The translations under genes and the position numbers were made by a program. Below are positions 45,276 through 55,635 of a stretch of 64,000 nt of DNA, piece by piece. Numbering within the stretch: position 1 is the stretch's first letter; each line of letters starts with the position of its first letter. The notes beneath the pieces are model-generated. The model saw only the letters and a list, made by a program, of their open reading frames with translations, made no database searches and was not told the origin of the DNA. Source of the DNA: Leptospira saintgironsiae (lineage in GTDB: Bacteria; Spirochaetota; Leptospiria; Leptospirales; Leptospiraceae); contig NZ_NPDR01000006.1 of assembly GCF_002811765.1 (NCBI RefSeq), forward strand, positions 124,001-188,000, written 5' to 3'.

Positions 45276-45950
45276 ATGCGTTCGGGTTTTTCCATCCGCT
45301 TCTTCCAAAAATCGCTTTTCTTACTCTGTTTTCTTTTTTTCGGCTGTTTCGAATATGAAGAAACTCTGACTATCAATTCTAATCTAAGCGGAACTTTGGA
45401 AATCTCTTATGTGGTTCCAACTAAACGTAAGTCGGAAGAATCTTTGATCAAATTCCTTCCCACCAGAAAAGAAGAAATACAGAACAGATTGAACAAAGGA
45501 TTTTTTTCCAAAAGCCTCGTACTAAAAGATTATACCTTCCAAAAATTAGAAAGTTCTGAAGCAGAACCTGGAGTATTCCGCGAAAAAGCAAAGGTCACTT
45601 ATAAGGTGGATTTTACTGATATTTCTCAGTTAGAGAATGTGCTTCTTGGAAATGTTCAGATCAAAAAAGAGAAGGCGAATACGATCTATATCAAAAGAGA
45701 ATTTCCTTCTATCAGCAAATCTTTGGAGTCCATGCAGATGGACGGAGAGAAAAAGGTCTTAAGCGAAACTTTGAGATTGATCCGCGGAAATGCGCTTAAC
45801 TTCAAAGTGAATTTTCCAATCACTTCTGTTTGTTATACAAACCGTGGAGAACAAAGTTTAGGAAGACTAGCTTATAGATTGCCTTTAGCTGACACTGTGG
45901 AGAAGTTCGGGAACAAGTCCTGGGATTACAGGATTACATTCGTTTTTTAA
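45276..45950 (+). CDS. Putative lipoprotein of unknown function
   Basis: A 224-residue protein with a hydrophobic signal ending in LFFGC (Cys24), followed by EYEETLTINSNLSGTLEISYVVP, a beta-sheet style beginning. Residues about 100-130 read as more strands. Similar Leptospira-type lipoproteins start with an ETLxxNxNxSG pattern, but no function is known. Monocistronic: a terminator precedes and mqnA converges. Confidence 0.72.
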   Translation: MRSGFSIRFFQKSLFLLCFLFFGCFEYEETLTINSNLSGTLEISYVVPTKRKSEESLIKFLPTRKEEIQNRLNKGFFSKSLVLKDYTFQKLESSEAEPGVFREKAKVTYKVDFTDISQLENVLLGNVQIKKEKANTIYIKREFPSISKSLESMQMDGEKKVLSETLRLIRGNALNFKVNFPITSVCYTNRGEQSLGRLAYRLPLADTVEKFGNKSWDYRITFVF

Positions 45951-45973
45951 GTTTTTAAGTGGAGATTGGGTAC

Positions 45974-46723
45974 TTACAAAATCCCCAGTTCGCTACAATA
46001 CTTGCCAAATAATTCAAAGCCTTTTCGGTCGCTATCCGTTATTTCGTAATGTAGTTCTTGGGTGAGATAGGTTCTGACCAGATCGGTAGGAAGTCTGGAT
46101 TCCTTTTGGATGATATCTTCGATATGTGCCAGACCGTACTTTAGAGAATCCTCATAGAAGCTGTCGGGTAATTCCAAAGGCTTTTTGGAAGCCCAGAGTG
46201 CGAAGATAAAAGAAGTTCCTGTGGTTTCATACCACCATTCTGCCAGATCTTTTACTTCATAAACATCCGGATCCCATTCTGCAAATAACGCGTTGTCCCC
46301 GAAAAGCATATGGGAACCTCGGCCTATAGAAATTTCTTCTTTAATGATCTTTGGATCTGTAGGAGCCACTTCTGGCAATTTTCCAGAATCATTATGTACT
46401 AATACTCTTACCAGGGCCATGCTGGTCCTGGAACCGTTGTCTGTGAGAATTCTGTAAGGAGGGTAAGGTTCTTTTTTATTTTTGAAAAACTTAATGGAGC
46501 GAACTTGTTTGGAGGCACAGACTCCGACTTTCATAGAAACTGAAAGTACGTCCGAGTTTCGGACACATTCGATGGAGGATATTAATCCAACATCTACCAG
46601 GCCGCGTAATAGATAATCCTTTAAGAGGGAGGGATTTTCTGGTACGACTTTATGCTCTGAATTCTGCTCGAATCCCCAGGTTAGGGGGCGCGCATTCAGG
46701 TGTTTGACGATTCCGATTCTCAC
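45974..46723 (-). CDS. mqnA: Chorismate dehydratase of the futalosine pathway
   Basis: A 249-residue protein of the MqnA/MqnD periplasmic-binding-like fold. The opening [17 protein letters not shown], the Ser-rich site in GLISSIEC, and [18 protein letters not shown] match MqnA, which dehydrates chorismate to 3-enolpyruvylbenzoate at the start of futalosine menaquinone synthesis. Cytosolic. Other mqn genes are not in this window. Confidence 0.9.
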   Translation of the reverse strand: MRIGIVKHLNARPLTWGFEQNSEHKVVPENPSLLKDYLLRGLVDVGLISSIECVRNSDVLSVSMKVGVCASKQVRSIKFFKNKKEPYPPYRILTDNGSRTSMALVRVLVHNDSGKLPEVAPTDPKIIKEEISIGRGSHMLFGDNALFAEWDPDVYEVKDLAEWWYETTGTSFIFALWASKKPLELPDSFYEDSLKYGLAHIEDIIQKESRLPTDLVRTYLTQELHYEITDSDRKGFELFGKYCSELGIL

Positions 46724-46881
46724 TTTTTGTTTTTTTCCAGAAAAAAGATCCGTTTTTTTAGCCTATTTACCAGAAAAACGATATATCCCTTCCTAGCCAG
46801 AAAAATTAGTTTTTCCTTTCCTTTTCCAGGCTGTTTCCCGACTGTATTCCGAGGTAGGGACCTGTTCGTCCAATCTATGGA

Positions 46882-47169
46882 ATGAGTCCGTCAAAACCGA
46901 TGCTGATCAAAGTAGATTATGAGATCCTAAATGGTGATCATGAGGCTTTGCGTGCCTATTTGAATTCTCATGTAGAAGGGAATCCTGCTTCTGTAATTTT
47001 GGATTTGGATGGAGTGCAAGTGCTTACCTCGGTCGCTTTAGGGAGCCTGGTTGCTTTTGCAAATCGTCTCCGAGGCCAGGGTGTACTTTTGGAAACGATC
47101 AATGTCAGTCCTAAATTACTGGAAATTATTAAGTTAGTTTCTCTGGACCAAGCATTAGGTATTCGCTGA
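46882..47169 (+). CDS. STAS-domain protein (anti-anti-sigma-like)
   Basis: A 95-residue single-domain STAS protein. The phosphorylation region reads VLTSVALGSLVAF, aligning Ser with the SpoIIAA phospho-serine although the preceding Asp is replaced. Such proteins bind anti-sigma kinases when unphosphorylated and are reactivated by PP2C phosphatases of the kind at 24824 and 41920. It is directly before cheR (3-bp gap), so a role in chemosensory signalling is also possible. Confidence 0.85.
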   Translation: MSPSKPMLIKVDYEILNGDHEALRAYLNSHVEGNPASVILDLDGVQVLTSVALGSLVAFANRLRGQGVLLETINVSPKLLEIIKLVSLDQALGIR

Positions 47170-47172
47170 TAT

Positions 47173-48048
47173 ATGGATGATAATTTTTCCAGTTTCTCTC
47201 AGATCACAGACGAAGAGTTCAAATTCATCAAGGATTTGATGTATAAGGAAACCGGAATATTCTTGGCGGATCATAAAAAGATAATGGTCCAATCCAGGTT
47301 GAATTCCAGGGCAAGAATGCATAAGATGCAGAATGTTTCGGAATATATCCGAGGACTGCAAGCCGACCGTAAGTTTTTTCAAAGCGAACTTACTGAACTC
47401 ATCAATCGTATCACCACCAACAAAACTGATTTTTTCAGAGAAAATCACCATTTCGAATTTTTGAAAGATACCTTCTTCCCTTCAGTAGAGGAGAAGGCCT
47501 TGAAGTCCGGAAAAAAACAGCTTCGTATCTGGTCTAGTGCTTGTTCGACGGGCGAGGAACCTTATACAATCGCTGTAACTTGTGCGGAATATTTTATGCA
47601 TAAGCCAGGTTGGGACATTAAAATACACGCATCCGATATCGACACAAATGTGGTACAAACCGCTCAAGAAGGTATTTATAAAGCGGATCGTTTGGAGCCT
47701 GTGAGTGAGGCTCTTAAAAAAAGATATTTTCTAAAAGTGAAAGATCTTTCCGGAAAAAATCAGGATACTTACCAGGTAAAACCTGAGATCAAATCTATGA
47801 TCGAATTCCATAAGGTAAATCTTTTGGAAACTCCTTATCCGATAAGGGAGAAGGTGGATTGTATTTTTTGCAGAAATGTGATTATATATTTCGATAAGCC
47901 TACTCAAAAGAAAATTTTTGAGAACTTCGAGCATGTTTTGAAGGACAGAGGTCTTTTGGTGATAGGCCATTCTGAAACTCTTTTTGGGATTTCAGAAGCA
48001 TATAAGTTCTTAGGTCATACTGTTTATCAGAAAAAACCTAAAATTTGA
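47173..48048 (+). CDS. cheR: Chemotaxis protein methyltransferase
   Basis: A 291-residue CheR: N-terminal helical domain to about residue 85, then the SAM fold ([17 protein letters not shown], the SAM motif; [43 protein letters not shown]). It methylates glutamates of chemoreceptors. No C-terminal pentapeptide-tether domain. It lies with a STAS gene and a rhodanese, not in a full che operon; two chemoreceptor genes follow on the opposite strand. Confidence 0.93.
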   Translation: MDDNFSSFSQITDEEFKFIKDLMYKETGIFLADHKKIMVQSRLNSRARMHKMQNVSEYIRGLQADRKFFQSELTELINRITTNKTDFFRENHHFEFLKDTFFPSVEEKALKSGKKQLRIWSSACSTGEEPYTIAVTCAEYFMHKPGWDIKIHASDIDTNVVQTAQEGIYKADRLEPVSEALKKRYFLKVKDLSGKNQDTYQVKPEIKSMIEFHKVNLLETPYPIREKVDCIFCRNVIIYFDKPTQKKIFENFEHVLKDRGLLVIGHSETLFGISEAYKFLGHTVYQKKPKI

Positions 48049-48068
48049 TATTGGTTGGAGAAAATTTT

Positions 48069-48419
48069 ATGTTCAAAACATTTTATGTTTTTCTAATTAT
48101 TTCTCTTTTTTCTTTTTCTTCCTGCAAGAATAGAGAAGATAAAGAACTCGCAGAATGGGTAGAGAAGGGCGCTCTAGTTGTGGATGTAAGAAATCCTAGT
48201 GAATATGAAAAACGTCATTTTCCTGGAGCGGTAAATATCCCAATCGATAGTTTGCCTTTGAGAATTGACGAGTTAGGCTCTAAGGATAAACAAATCATTC
48301 TGTATTGCCAATCGGGTGGACGTAGCTTGAGAGCAAAAACATTCTTAGAAGAAGAAGGTTTTTCTCAAGTAAGAGACGCAGGGAGAATAGACCGTCTATT
48401 CTCCGCTGTTTCTGAGTGA
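48069..48419 (+). CDS. Rhodanese-domain lipoprotein
   Basis: A 116-residue protein from ATG 48069 (GGAG upstream); the frame extends 8 codons to a TTG overlapping the cheR stop. The signal ends in FSSC and the rest is a single rhodanese domain with DVRNPSEYEKRHFPGAVNIP and the active-site loop YCQSGGRS (Cys). Probably a periplasmic lipid-anchored sulfurtransferase. Confidence 0.85.
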   Translation: MFKTFYVFLIISLFSFSSCKNREDKELAEWVEKGALVVDVRNPSEYEKRHFPGAVNIPIDSLPLRIDELGSKDKQIILYCQSGGRSLRAKTFLEEEGFSQVRDAGRIDRLFSAVSE

Positions 48420-48445
48420 ATCTTTTAGTTTAATTTCCTAAACGA

Positions 48446-50437
48446 TTAGAGTTTGAATTTTTCAGAGATATTTTTGAGTATCTCCGCTGTATTCGATAGG
48501 TTTCTGGAGGAAGAGGACATTTGTTCCGCTCCGGATGCAGTATTGATCGTATGCTCGTTGATCTGCATGATCACCTGAGAAATTTCTGAAACTGCTTTTT
48601 TCTGTTCGTCCGTAGCTAATTTTACCGCTTCCGACTCAGTCCTTACTTTTCCTGCGTTATCCGTTACAGCTTGGTTTATATCCGTCTGAGAACCTGTGAT
48701 AGAATATAATCTATCCATCGCATCAGAAACCTGATCTACATTTCGGATGATCGCATGAATGATCTCTGTAGATGCTTGTATTCCTTTTGCTCCGCTATCT
48801 AATTCTCCTGTGTTTTTATTGATCATCGCAGAAATAGATTTGATAGAAGACGCTGTTTTTTCTGAAAGTTTGGAAATCTCTTCTGCAACCACTGCGAATC
48901 CTTTTCCTGCTTCTCCCGCTCTTGCTGCCTCTATCGCCGCGTTCAGTGCCAGAAGTTGAGTTTGTTCAGAGATATCATTGATGATCCCTATGATCGCGGT
49001 CATTTCCCCAGATGATTTCAGAATATTCGAGATCATCGCATTCATTCCGGAAAGAGATTCTTCTCCCTTTTTTGCCTGGAGAGAAATGGACTTTGCCATA
49101 TTCAAGGTGGACTGGACCTCGTTGCCGATCTGATTCACACTTTGAGAAAGTTCAGTGATCTTGACCTGGAATTCAGAAATATTCTTGTACTGGTTGTATA
49201 TGGAGCCGGAAATATTATCCATCCCCGCAGACATCTCCTCTACTGTGGCAGACATTTCTTCTGTAGAGGCTGCTGTGGATTGGGCTCCATTGGAGAAGTT
49301 TTCCGAACTCGCAGATAATTCTTCCGCAGAAGCCGCAAGTTCTTGGGAGATCTTCTGAATATCCCTTACTGAAGTTCTAAGGCTTTCTAAGAATGAGTTA
49401 GTGTCCTTACTTAGATCTCCTATCTCATCCTCATGGTAAATTTTTAGACTTGCCGTAAGGTCTCCACTAGACATGGCGCGGAATAATTCCCTTGCTTCCT
49501 GTAAAGGATGAAGGCGAATATTTACTATTTTATAAATAATGAATATAGAGACGATTAAGAAGACGAGAGCAAATGCGATGATCCTAAATAACATTTGATG
49601 AACCACTTCTGCAAGTTCGTCCTTGGATACTACTGCAGAAACTCTTAGGCCGTATTCGGGAACATCGTAAACAGTGGCGATTTTATCTTTTTTGAAAAAA
49701 TACTCCATATGCTCTTCTGAAGGAAGGGTCATTAATTTTTTGCCCCAATCCGTTTTGCTCAGATCGAGTTTTAGGATAAGGGATTTATCTGGATGTCCTA
49801 CAACCACTCCATACATGTCAGTGATTGCGATATATCCGTCCGATCCAATTGTGATCCCGCTAACAATTGCTTCTGTCATTTTACTGAGAGAGATTGCAAA
49901 CCCTAAAATACCTACTACTTGGTTTCCGTCTTTGGTCGGAACTGTAAGAACTGCAACTGCTTCTCCTGTTACGGGAGAAGGATTTACCTTACTTAAAAGA
50001 TTTTTTCCTTCTAATGCAGCTTTGATATTCGCATCAAAGCCTGTTCCTCCCCAGCGGAAATTGATCGCTTTTCCTGTGGCATCTGCGAATACTAAGGGAT
50101 TTTCTTCCGGAGTGGATAAGAATACGTTCTCATAAGTATCATATTTTTTGAATACGTTTGCGAGAGTTGGGTTCAAATTTCCCTTATCTCTTGCGATAGT
50201 AGCTTTGACGAATGGGGCGTTAGAATTAACGAATTCCGCCAAGGTGGCTTGTTGATCGAAGAAAAATTTGATATGTTTTCCCGCGAGTTTCGAGATCTTC
50301 TTCATCTCGTCTATATAAGCTTCTTCCACATATTTTTTTGCTGTAAAGTACGCGAAGGAGGAAATCCCAACTGTAAGTAGAACTATAGTAATTGTGCTTA
50401 CTGCGAGAATAATGATCTTTAAACTGTTTCTTTGCAT
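48446..50437 (-). CDS. Methyl-accepting chemotaxis protein (Cache type)
   Basis: A 663-residue receptor: TM1 (about 7-29), a periplasmic double-Cache region (about 35-285), TM2 (about 290-310), HAMP and a cytoplasmic helical signalling domain with the hairpin tip [41 protein letters not shown] near residue 500. Paralogous with the next gene over most of its length; the variable part is the Cache domain, so the two differ in ligand. Separated from it by 22 bp. Confidence 0.93.
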   Translation of the reverse strand: MQRNSLKIIILAVSTITIVLLTVGISSFAYFTAKKYVEEAYIDEMKKISKLAGKHIKFFFDQQATLAEFVNSNAPFVKATIARDKGNLNPTLANVFKKYDTYENVFLSTPEENPLVFADATGKAINFRWGGTGFDANIKAALEGKNLLSKVNPSPVTGEAVAVLTVPTKDGNQVVGILGFAISLSKMTEAIVSGITIGSDGYIAITDMYGVVVGHPDKSLILKLDLSKTDWGKKLMTLPSEEHMEYFFKKDKIATVYDVPEYGLRVSAVVSKDELAEVVHQMLFRIIAFALVFLIVSIFIIYKIVNIRLHPLQEARELFRAMSSGDLTASLKIYHEDEIGDLSKDTNSFLESLRTSVRDIQKISQELAASAEELSASSENFSNGAQSTAASTEEMSATVEEMSAGMDNISGSIYNQYKNISEFQVKITELSQSVNQIGNEVQSTLNMAKSISLQAKKGEESLSGMNAMISNILKSSGEMTAIIGIINDISEQTQLLALNAAIEAARAGEAGKGFAVVAEEISKLSEKTASSIKSISAMINKNTGELDSGAKGIQASTEIIHAIIRNVDQVSDAMDRLYSITGSQTDINQAVTDNAGKVRTESEAVKLATDEQKKAVSEISQVIMQINEHTINTASGAEQMSSSSRNLSNTAEILKNISEKFKL

Positions 50438-50459
50438 TATGAGTTGAACCGGGATCGGA

Positions 50460-52454
50460 TTATATTTTAAATTTTTCGGTTATATTTTTCAGCACTTCCG
50501 CAGTCGTTGCGAGGTTCTGAGCAGATGATGACATTTGTTCTGAACCGGATGCAGTATTTAAAGTATGCTCATTGATCTGAGTGATTACCTGAGCGATCTC
50601 TCTTACTGCTCTTTTTTGTTCGTCAGTTGCGAGTTTGACACCTTCTGCTTCTGTTCCAACACGATCAGATTGTTCATCCACAGATCTGTTCACAGATTCT
50701 TGGGCAGAAGTGATCTCGAATAGATGATTCATCGCCTCGCCGACTGAGTCCACGTTTTTGATAATACTATGCAGTATCTCAACGGAAGAGCGGATCCCTT
50801 TGGCACCCTCATCCAATTCGGAGTTATTTTTATTGATCATCTCTCCAATCGATTTGATAGAAGAAGCCGTTTTGACTGAAAGTTTGGAGATCTCTTCTGC
50901 AACTACTGCGAATCCTTTTCCTGCTTCACCTGCTCTTGCAGCTTCTATCGCAGCGTTCAAAGCGAGAAGTTGAGTTTGATCAGAGATATCATTGATGATC
51001 CCGATGATAGATTTCATTTCGCCGGAAGATTTCAGGATATTTTCTATCATATTACTCATTCCGGTAAGTGAACTTTCTCCTTTTTTTGCTTCTTGGGAGA
51101 TGGATTCGGCGATCTGTAAAGTGTTTTTGATCTCAGAGCCTATCTTTCTAACGCCGGAAGATAGTTCTTTTATTTTAGTATGAAATTCTAATATATTCGA
51201 ATATTGCCTATCGGTTACCGAGGAAATATTTTCCATACCTGCCGACATCTCTTCTACAGTAGCTGACATTTGTTCGGAAGAAGCCGCTGTAGATTGAGCG
51301 CCGGTAGCAAAACTCTGAGAAGAAACTGTTAATTCTTCCGCGGAAGACGCAAGCTCCATTGCAATCCTTTGGATATCCTTGAGAGAAGATCTAAGACTTG
51401 CTATAAAAGAATTCAAATCTGCACTCATTATACCGATCTCGTCGTTATACACAACTTGAATGTCCGAAGTCAGATCACCTTGGGCCATTATTTGGAAAAG
51501 TTTACTAGCATTTTCTAATGGATCTAATCTCTTCTTTAGAAGAACATAAAGTAAGAAAATGGAAATACCTACTGTGGCTAAACTGATAATTCCTATAGAA
51601 AGTAATAATTCTCCAAGCGCTTCTCTGATCTCTGTTTTAGGTTGGATTGCAATTACCGACATTCTCCATTGGTCCAATCTAGAAATCGTGGAATAACGAT
51701 CTGCTCCTTTGAAAGTGAATTCAAAAATTTCTCCACTTTTCAATTCCAACATTTTTTTCCCGTAATCTTCTTTAGCCACATTCAGGTTCATGATCATTTC
51801 TTTTTTAGGATGGGCGATCACCAAACCGGCTTGGCTCATTACGGAAACGTAACCTTGTTCTCCAATGCGGATCTTATTTATTACTTTTTCGGAAACATCT
51901 TCGAAAGAGAGAGCTATATTCAATATTCCGACAATATTTGCACCGTTACGAATTGGGACAGAGATCACTGCAACAGGAAGTCCAGTGATTGGAGATTTTT
52001 GTGGCGATCCTAAGTAATGTTTTCCTTCTTGTACTGCGATTATGTTTTCTTTTAGCTCATCTCCTTGGGCCTTATAACCTAGAGACTTTCCATCTAAACT
52101 ATCTGCTAAAATTCTTTTTTGTCCATCCAAGCTCATTACGAAGACGTTTTCGTAAATCCCATACCTTTGGTGTACATCTTTGAGAAGGTCGCCAGCGATT
52201 GGTTTTCCTGTAAGTGCTGTTTGTATTGCTCTTGGGTCAGCGGCTAACGTTTTAGCCACATTCGTATGAGAGAGTAAGAATGCATCGAACTCTTGGGCAA
52301 CCACCGCTACCACATTTTGCATTTGGTTTAAGTGATTTTCTGTGATCTTTTTCTGACCGAAATAGTAGGCATTGCCCGAGATCAATAACGTTAGTACAGT
52401 AAGAATAACGATGCCTGCGCCTAGAAGAATGAACTTTAAACTGCTTTTTTGCAT
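50460..52454 (-). CDS. Methyl-accepting chemotaxis protein (Cache type)
   Basis: A 664-residue receptor with the same architecture as the preceding gene: TM1, Cache sensor (about 35-285), TM2, HAMP, and a signalling hairpin with the same tip sequence. It is first in the transcribed pair and 22 bp before the second, so they form a tandem duplication. A GCCGACGA resembling the sigma-28 -10 (GCCGATAA) lies about 45 bp upstream of the ATG, but the matching -35 spacing is off by one. Confidence 0.92.
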   Translation of the reverse strand: MQKSSLKFILLGAGIVILTVLTLLISGNAYYFGQKKITENHLNQMQNVVAVVAQEFDAFLLSHTNVAKTLAADPRAIQTALTGKPIAGDLLKDVHQRYGIYENVFVMSLDGQKRILADSLDGKSLGYKAQGDELKENIIAVQEGKHYLGSPQKSPITGLPVAVISVPIRNGANIVGILNIALSFEDVSEKVINKIRIGEQGYVSVMSQAGLVIAHPKKEMIMNLNVAKEDYGKKMLELKSGEIFEFTFKGADRYSTISRLDQWRMSVIAIQPKTEIREALGELLLSIGIISLATVGISIFLLYVLLKKRLDPLENASKLFQIMAQGDLTSDIQVVYNDEIGIMSADLNSFIASLRSSLKDIQRIAMELASSAEELTVSSQSFATGAQSTAASSEQMSATVEEMSAGMENISSVTDRQYSNILEFHTKIKELSSGVRKIGSEIKNTLQIAESISQEAKKGESSLTGMSNMIENILKSSGEMKSIIGIINDISDQTQLLALNAAIEAARAGEAGKGFAVVAEEISKLSVKTASSIKSIGEMINKNNSELDEGAKGIRSSVEILHSIIKNVDSVGEAMNHLFEITSAQESVNRSVDEQSDRVGTEAEGVKLATDEQKRAVREIAQVITQINEHTLNTASGSEQMSSSAQNLATTAEVLKNITEKFKI

Positions 52455-52699
52455 ACCTATAATAAGGCCTTCCTGAAGAGGCTAAGAGATACAATAATTC
52501 GTCGGCCTAATCGGACAATTCCTTTCAGACCTTTGTCACCAGAGCGATTTTTATTTAAGGAGAAGGGGAATTGTATCTAGTAAAGTAGAGTAGTCAAGAC
52601 TTTAGTGCGTTCGTGTTAGAGGGTTTGTAACCTTACTTACTTCGGATTATATAAGAATTGGCCCGGTTCTTGGTTGCCTTTTGGATAAGCGGGTAGAAC

Positions 52700-53659
52700 T
52701 TGGAAAACGAATTGGAACCTGTCCATTATTCGGTGCTCTATCGGGAGATCATTTCCTTCTTCCTTTCTGTATTCGATAAGGACCGAGAACTCCTTTTTTT
52801 GGACGGAACAGCGGGAGAAGGAGGACATAGTCTTCTACTCTTAGAACAATTCCCCAATTCTAAATTGGTTTTGGTAGATCGAGACTCGGTCATGTTATCC
52901 AGGGCCCAAACAAGACTTTCCGCGTATTCTTCGAGAGTTATTCCTATCGAAGCCAATTTTTCGGACCTTGACTCCGAATTCTTGAACAGCCACGGTGTTT
53001 CCAATCCTCCCGATGGTATCCTTTTAGATTTGGGAATTTCTACATTTCATCTATTACATGCAGGTAGGGGTTTCAGTTTTAGAGAGAATGAACCTTTAGA
53101 TATGAGACTTTCTTCTTCCGGTGGTATTTCTGCAGAAGATGTAATCAATACTTATCCCGAAAAAGCTCTGAGTAAAATTTTTTACGAGTATGGGGAAGAG
53201 CGTTGGACCAAGAAGATCGTAGAAGCGATCTTAGAAAGAAGAAGACATTCTCGGATCGGTTACTCAGGAGATCTTGCACAATTGGTTTCTAGAGTGATTC
53301 CTAGAAAATTTTGGCCTCCAGGAAGACATCCTGCTACAAGAGTTTTCCAGGCTTTAAGGATAGAAGTAAATCAGGAACTTCTTCATATAGAGATCGGGGT
53401 TAAAAAACTTTTAGATCTGGTCGCAAAAGGTGGACTATTACAAGTCATCTCTTTTCATTCTTTGGAAGATAGGATCATTAAAAACTTATTCAGAGATTAT
53501 GCAAGAGGCGGAGAAGCTAAACTTCTGACTAAAAAACCAGCTCTTCCATCGGATGCAGAAACAAAAGAAAATCCTGCGTCTCGTTCTGCAAAATTACGTG
53601 TCATACATAAATCACTTCCTACCGATACTGAAGAAGAAGAGGAGGACGATGAAGAATGA
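52700..53659 (+). CDS. rsmH: 16S rRNA (cytosine-1402 N4)-methyltransferase
   Basis: A 319-residue RsmH/MraW, SAM-dependent methyltransferase of C1402 in 16S rRNA. Motifs [27 protein letters not shown] and [14 protein letters not shown] are characteristic. The TTG start has only weak upstream GGGTAG. It begins the cell-wall and division cluster; its end overlaps ftsL by 4 bp (ATGA). Confidence 0.95.
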   Translation: MENELEPVHYSVLYREIISFFLSVFDKDRELLFLDGTAGEGGHSLLLLEQFPNSKLVLVDRDSVMLSRAQTRLSAYSSRVIPIEANFSDLDSEFLNSHGVSNPPDGILLDLGISTFHLLHAGRGFSFRENEPLDMRLSSSGGISAEDVINTYPEKALSKIFYEYGEERWTKKIVEAILERRRHSRIGYSGDLAQLVSRVIPRKFWPPGRHPATRVFQALRIEVNQELLHIEIGVKKLLDLVAKGGLLQVISFHSLEDRIIKNLFRDYARGGEAKLLTKKPALPSDAETKENPASRSAKLRVIHKSLPTDTEEEEEDDEE

Positions 53660-54015
53660 GCAGGGTTTCAGAATTTTTGTCCATCCGTCTTTGGCCTGAT
53701 CTAGGTTTTTTATTTAGAATATTTGGTTGGATTATAACTCCATTTAGTATCGCACTTCTATTTGTTTGGCAGAATGTTCAGGTTTCTAGATTAAATAGAG
53801 AACTCGCAATTGCTTCCCTAGAAAAAGAAAAACTTTTAAAGAAAAATGATGATTTAAAGATCGGAATGGCAACGTATACTTCTGCACGCAGGATAGAAGC
53901 GTTGTATCGTAAAACATATCATTATTTACCGATCACAGTGGGAGATCGGATCATTACAGTGACTCTTCCTCCAGAAAGAAATGAGGCGGAACTTGAAACT
54001 TTCAGAGCTCCTTAA
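53656..54015 (+). CDS. ftsL: FtsL-like division protein
   Basis: A 119-residue single-pass membrane protein: short N-terminal tail, one hydrophobic segment (about 20-45), then a coiled-coil ([23 protein letters not shown]). Position between rsmH and murE, size and topology fit FtsL, part of the FtsQLB divisome complex; the sequence itself is poorly conserved. Its last 35 bp overlap the murE frame. Confidence 0.78.
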   Translation: MSRVSEFLSIRLWPDLGFLFRIFGWIITPFSIALLFVWQNVQVSRLNRELAIASLEKEKLLKKNDDLKIGMATYTSARRIEALYRKTYHYLPITVGDRIITVTLPPERNEAELETFRAP

Positions 54016-55483
54016 TCTTTTTCCAGATATTAAAATAATATCAGGATCTTACACTCCGGATGAAAACTTTAATTTTGTCCGCACAGATTCCAGAAAATTA
54101 GAACCGAATGATCTATTCTGTCTTCCTGATTCTTCGGGTGATAAAGGAGCAGAATATGCTAAGACTTCTTCTTCTAAATATATATTAATAGGATCTAAAT
54201 TAAAAATCCCGAAATTAGAAAATAAGATCGTTCTTAAGACTGATCTTGATCCAGAAAGTCTGGCTGGTCCGATTGCATCTATAATTTTAGGGGACCCTTC
54301 TTCTAAACTGAAAGTGATAGGAGTTACCGGAACTAATGGTAAAACTTCTTTAACTCATATCTTAGCTTATCTAGGAGAATCTCAAGGAAAATCCTGTGGG
54401 ATCATCGGGACAACTGGCGTTAAATTCAAAGGTGTTTTATCTGATACAGGATACACCACTCCAGATGCAAGTAGTCTTCAATCCATTCTGAAAGAAATGT
54501 ATGATTCAGGAGTGGAATATGTTTTTATGGAAGCGAGTTCTCACGGATTAAAACTAGGAAGAACAAACGGGGTCCATTTTAAAGTAGGAGTATTCTCCAA
54601 TCTCACTCAGGATCATTTGGATTTTCATCCGGACATGGAAGATTATCTGAATAGTAAGGCACTTCTGTTTTCTTCAGTAGCTTTAAATCCCGAAACTTTT
54701 GGCGTTATAGATTCGGATGCTCCGGGTGGAAAAGATTTTAAATCTGTCGTAGAGACTTCTTCTCCGAATCTAAAAATTTTCTCTCTTGGAAGAAGTTCAG
54801 GAGAATTTGAGATCCATTCGGAAAGTTTCTCTTTGGAAAAAACTTCTTACCAGATTAGACTTTCGGATGATTGGGGTGGAGATACAAATATCAGCACCAA
54901 TCTTTTGGGCGGATTTAATGTTAGGAACACTGCACTTTCTTTTGTGACCGCACTCGGTTTAGGTTGGGAGAAAAAGTCACTTCTATCTGCCTTGGAAAGT
55001 ATTCCTCAAATCCCGGGAAGATTTCAGATCTATTATAGCAAAGATAAATCTCGTATGGCTGTCGTAGACTATGCTCATACTCCAGATGCTTTGGAAAATA
55101 TTTTAAAAAGTATCCGAGAATCCAAACCAAAGCAGCTTGTTGCACTTTTCGGATGTGGAGGGGATAGAGATAAAACCAAACGTCCTAAGATGGCGAAGAT
55201 AGCGGGCGAACTTGCGGATCAGGTAATACTCACTTCAGATAACCCAAGAACAGAAGACCCGGAAAGTATCTTAGATGATGTACAGGCCGGTTTTCCTGTC
55301 GGATATTCTTTGATGCTTAGAGAAGTAGATAGAGCGAAAGCAATCCTTTATGGGATCTCTCACTTAAAAGAGGGGGGATGTCTTCTTGTAGCTGGAAAGG
55401 GGCACGAAGACTACCAGATCATAGGCCGAGATAAAAGGCATTTTGACGACGGAGAAGAGATCCGGAAGGCATTCGGTATCTAG
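53981..55483 (+). CDS. murE: UDP-MurNAc-tripeptide synthetase
   Basis: A 500-residue Mur ligase: N-terminal UDP-binding domain, ATP loop VTGTNGKTSLTHIL, central domain and the C-terminal domain with GCGGDRDKTKRP and DNPRTEDP. The DNPR motif is the meso-diaminopimelate specificity signature, so it adds meso-DAP. The ATG at 53981 overlaps ftsL by 35 bp; a TTG at 53993 with GAGG six bases upstream is an alternative start. Confidence 0.94.
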   Translation: MRRNLKLSELLNLFPDIKIISGSYTPDENFNFVRTDSRKLEPNDLFCLPDSSGDKGAEYAKTSSSKYILIGSKLKIPKLENKIVLKTDLDPESLAGPIASIILGDPSSKLKVIGVTGTNGKTSLTHILAYLGESQGKSCGIIGTTGVKFKGVLSDTGYTTPDASSLQSILKEMYDSGVEYVFMEASSHGLKLGRTNGVHFKVGVFSNLTQDHLDFHPDMEDYLNSKALLFSSVALNPETFGVIDSDAPGGKDFKSVVETSSPNLKIFSLGRSSGEFEIHSESFSLEKTSYQIRLSDDWGGDTNISTNLLGGFNVRNTALSFVTALGLGWEKKSLLSALESIPQIPGRFQIYYSKDKSRMAVVDYAHTPDALENILKSIRESKPKQLVALFGCGGDRDKTKRPKMAKIAGELADQVILTSDNPRTEDPESILDDVQAGFPVGYSLMLREVDRAKAILYGISHLKEGGCLLVAGKGHEDYQIIGRDKRHFDDGEEIRKAFGI

Positions 55484-55635
55484 TTGCAAATCCTCTAACC
55501 GGCATGCGCTGGATCTAAATACAAAAAAAATGTCTCAGATCCTGGCTTACGTCGATAATTAAGTCAGAGAAGAAGATTTTCTTTTTTACGTTTACTCGTA
55601 CTTAGCGCGGGCGAATCTGTCTTCCTAGAAACGAT

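Noticed and set aside
52502..52530. Sigma-28 promoter before the chemoreceptor genes
   Set aside because: GCCGACGA resembles the -10 but has mismatches and the -35 spacing is off; not listed as a feature.
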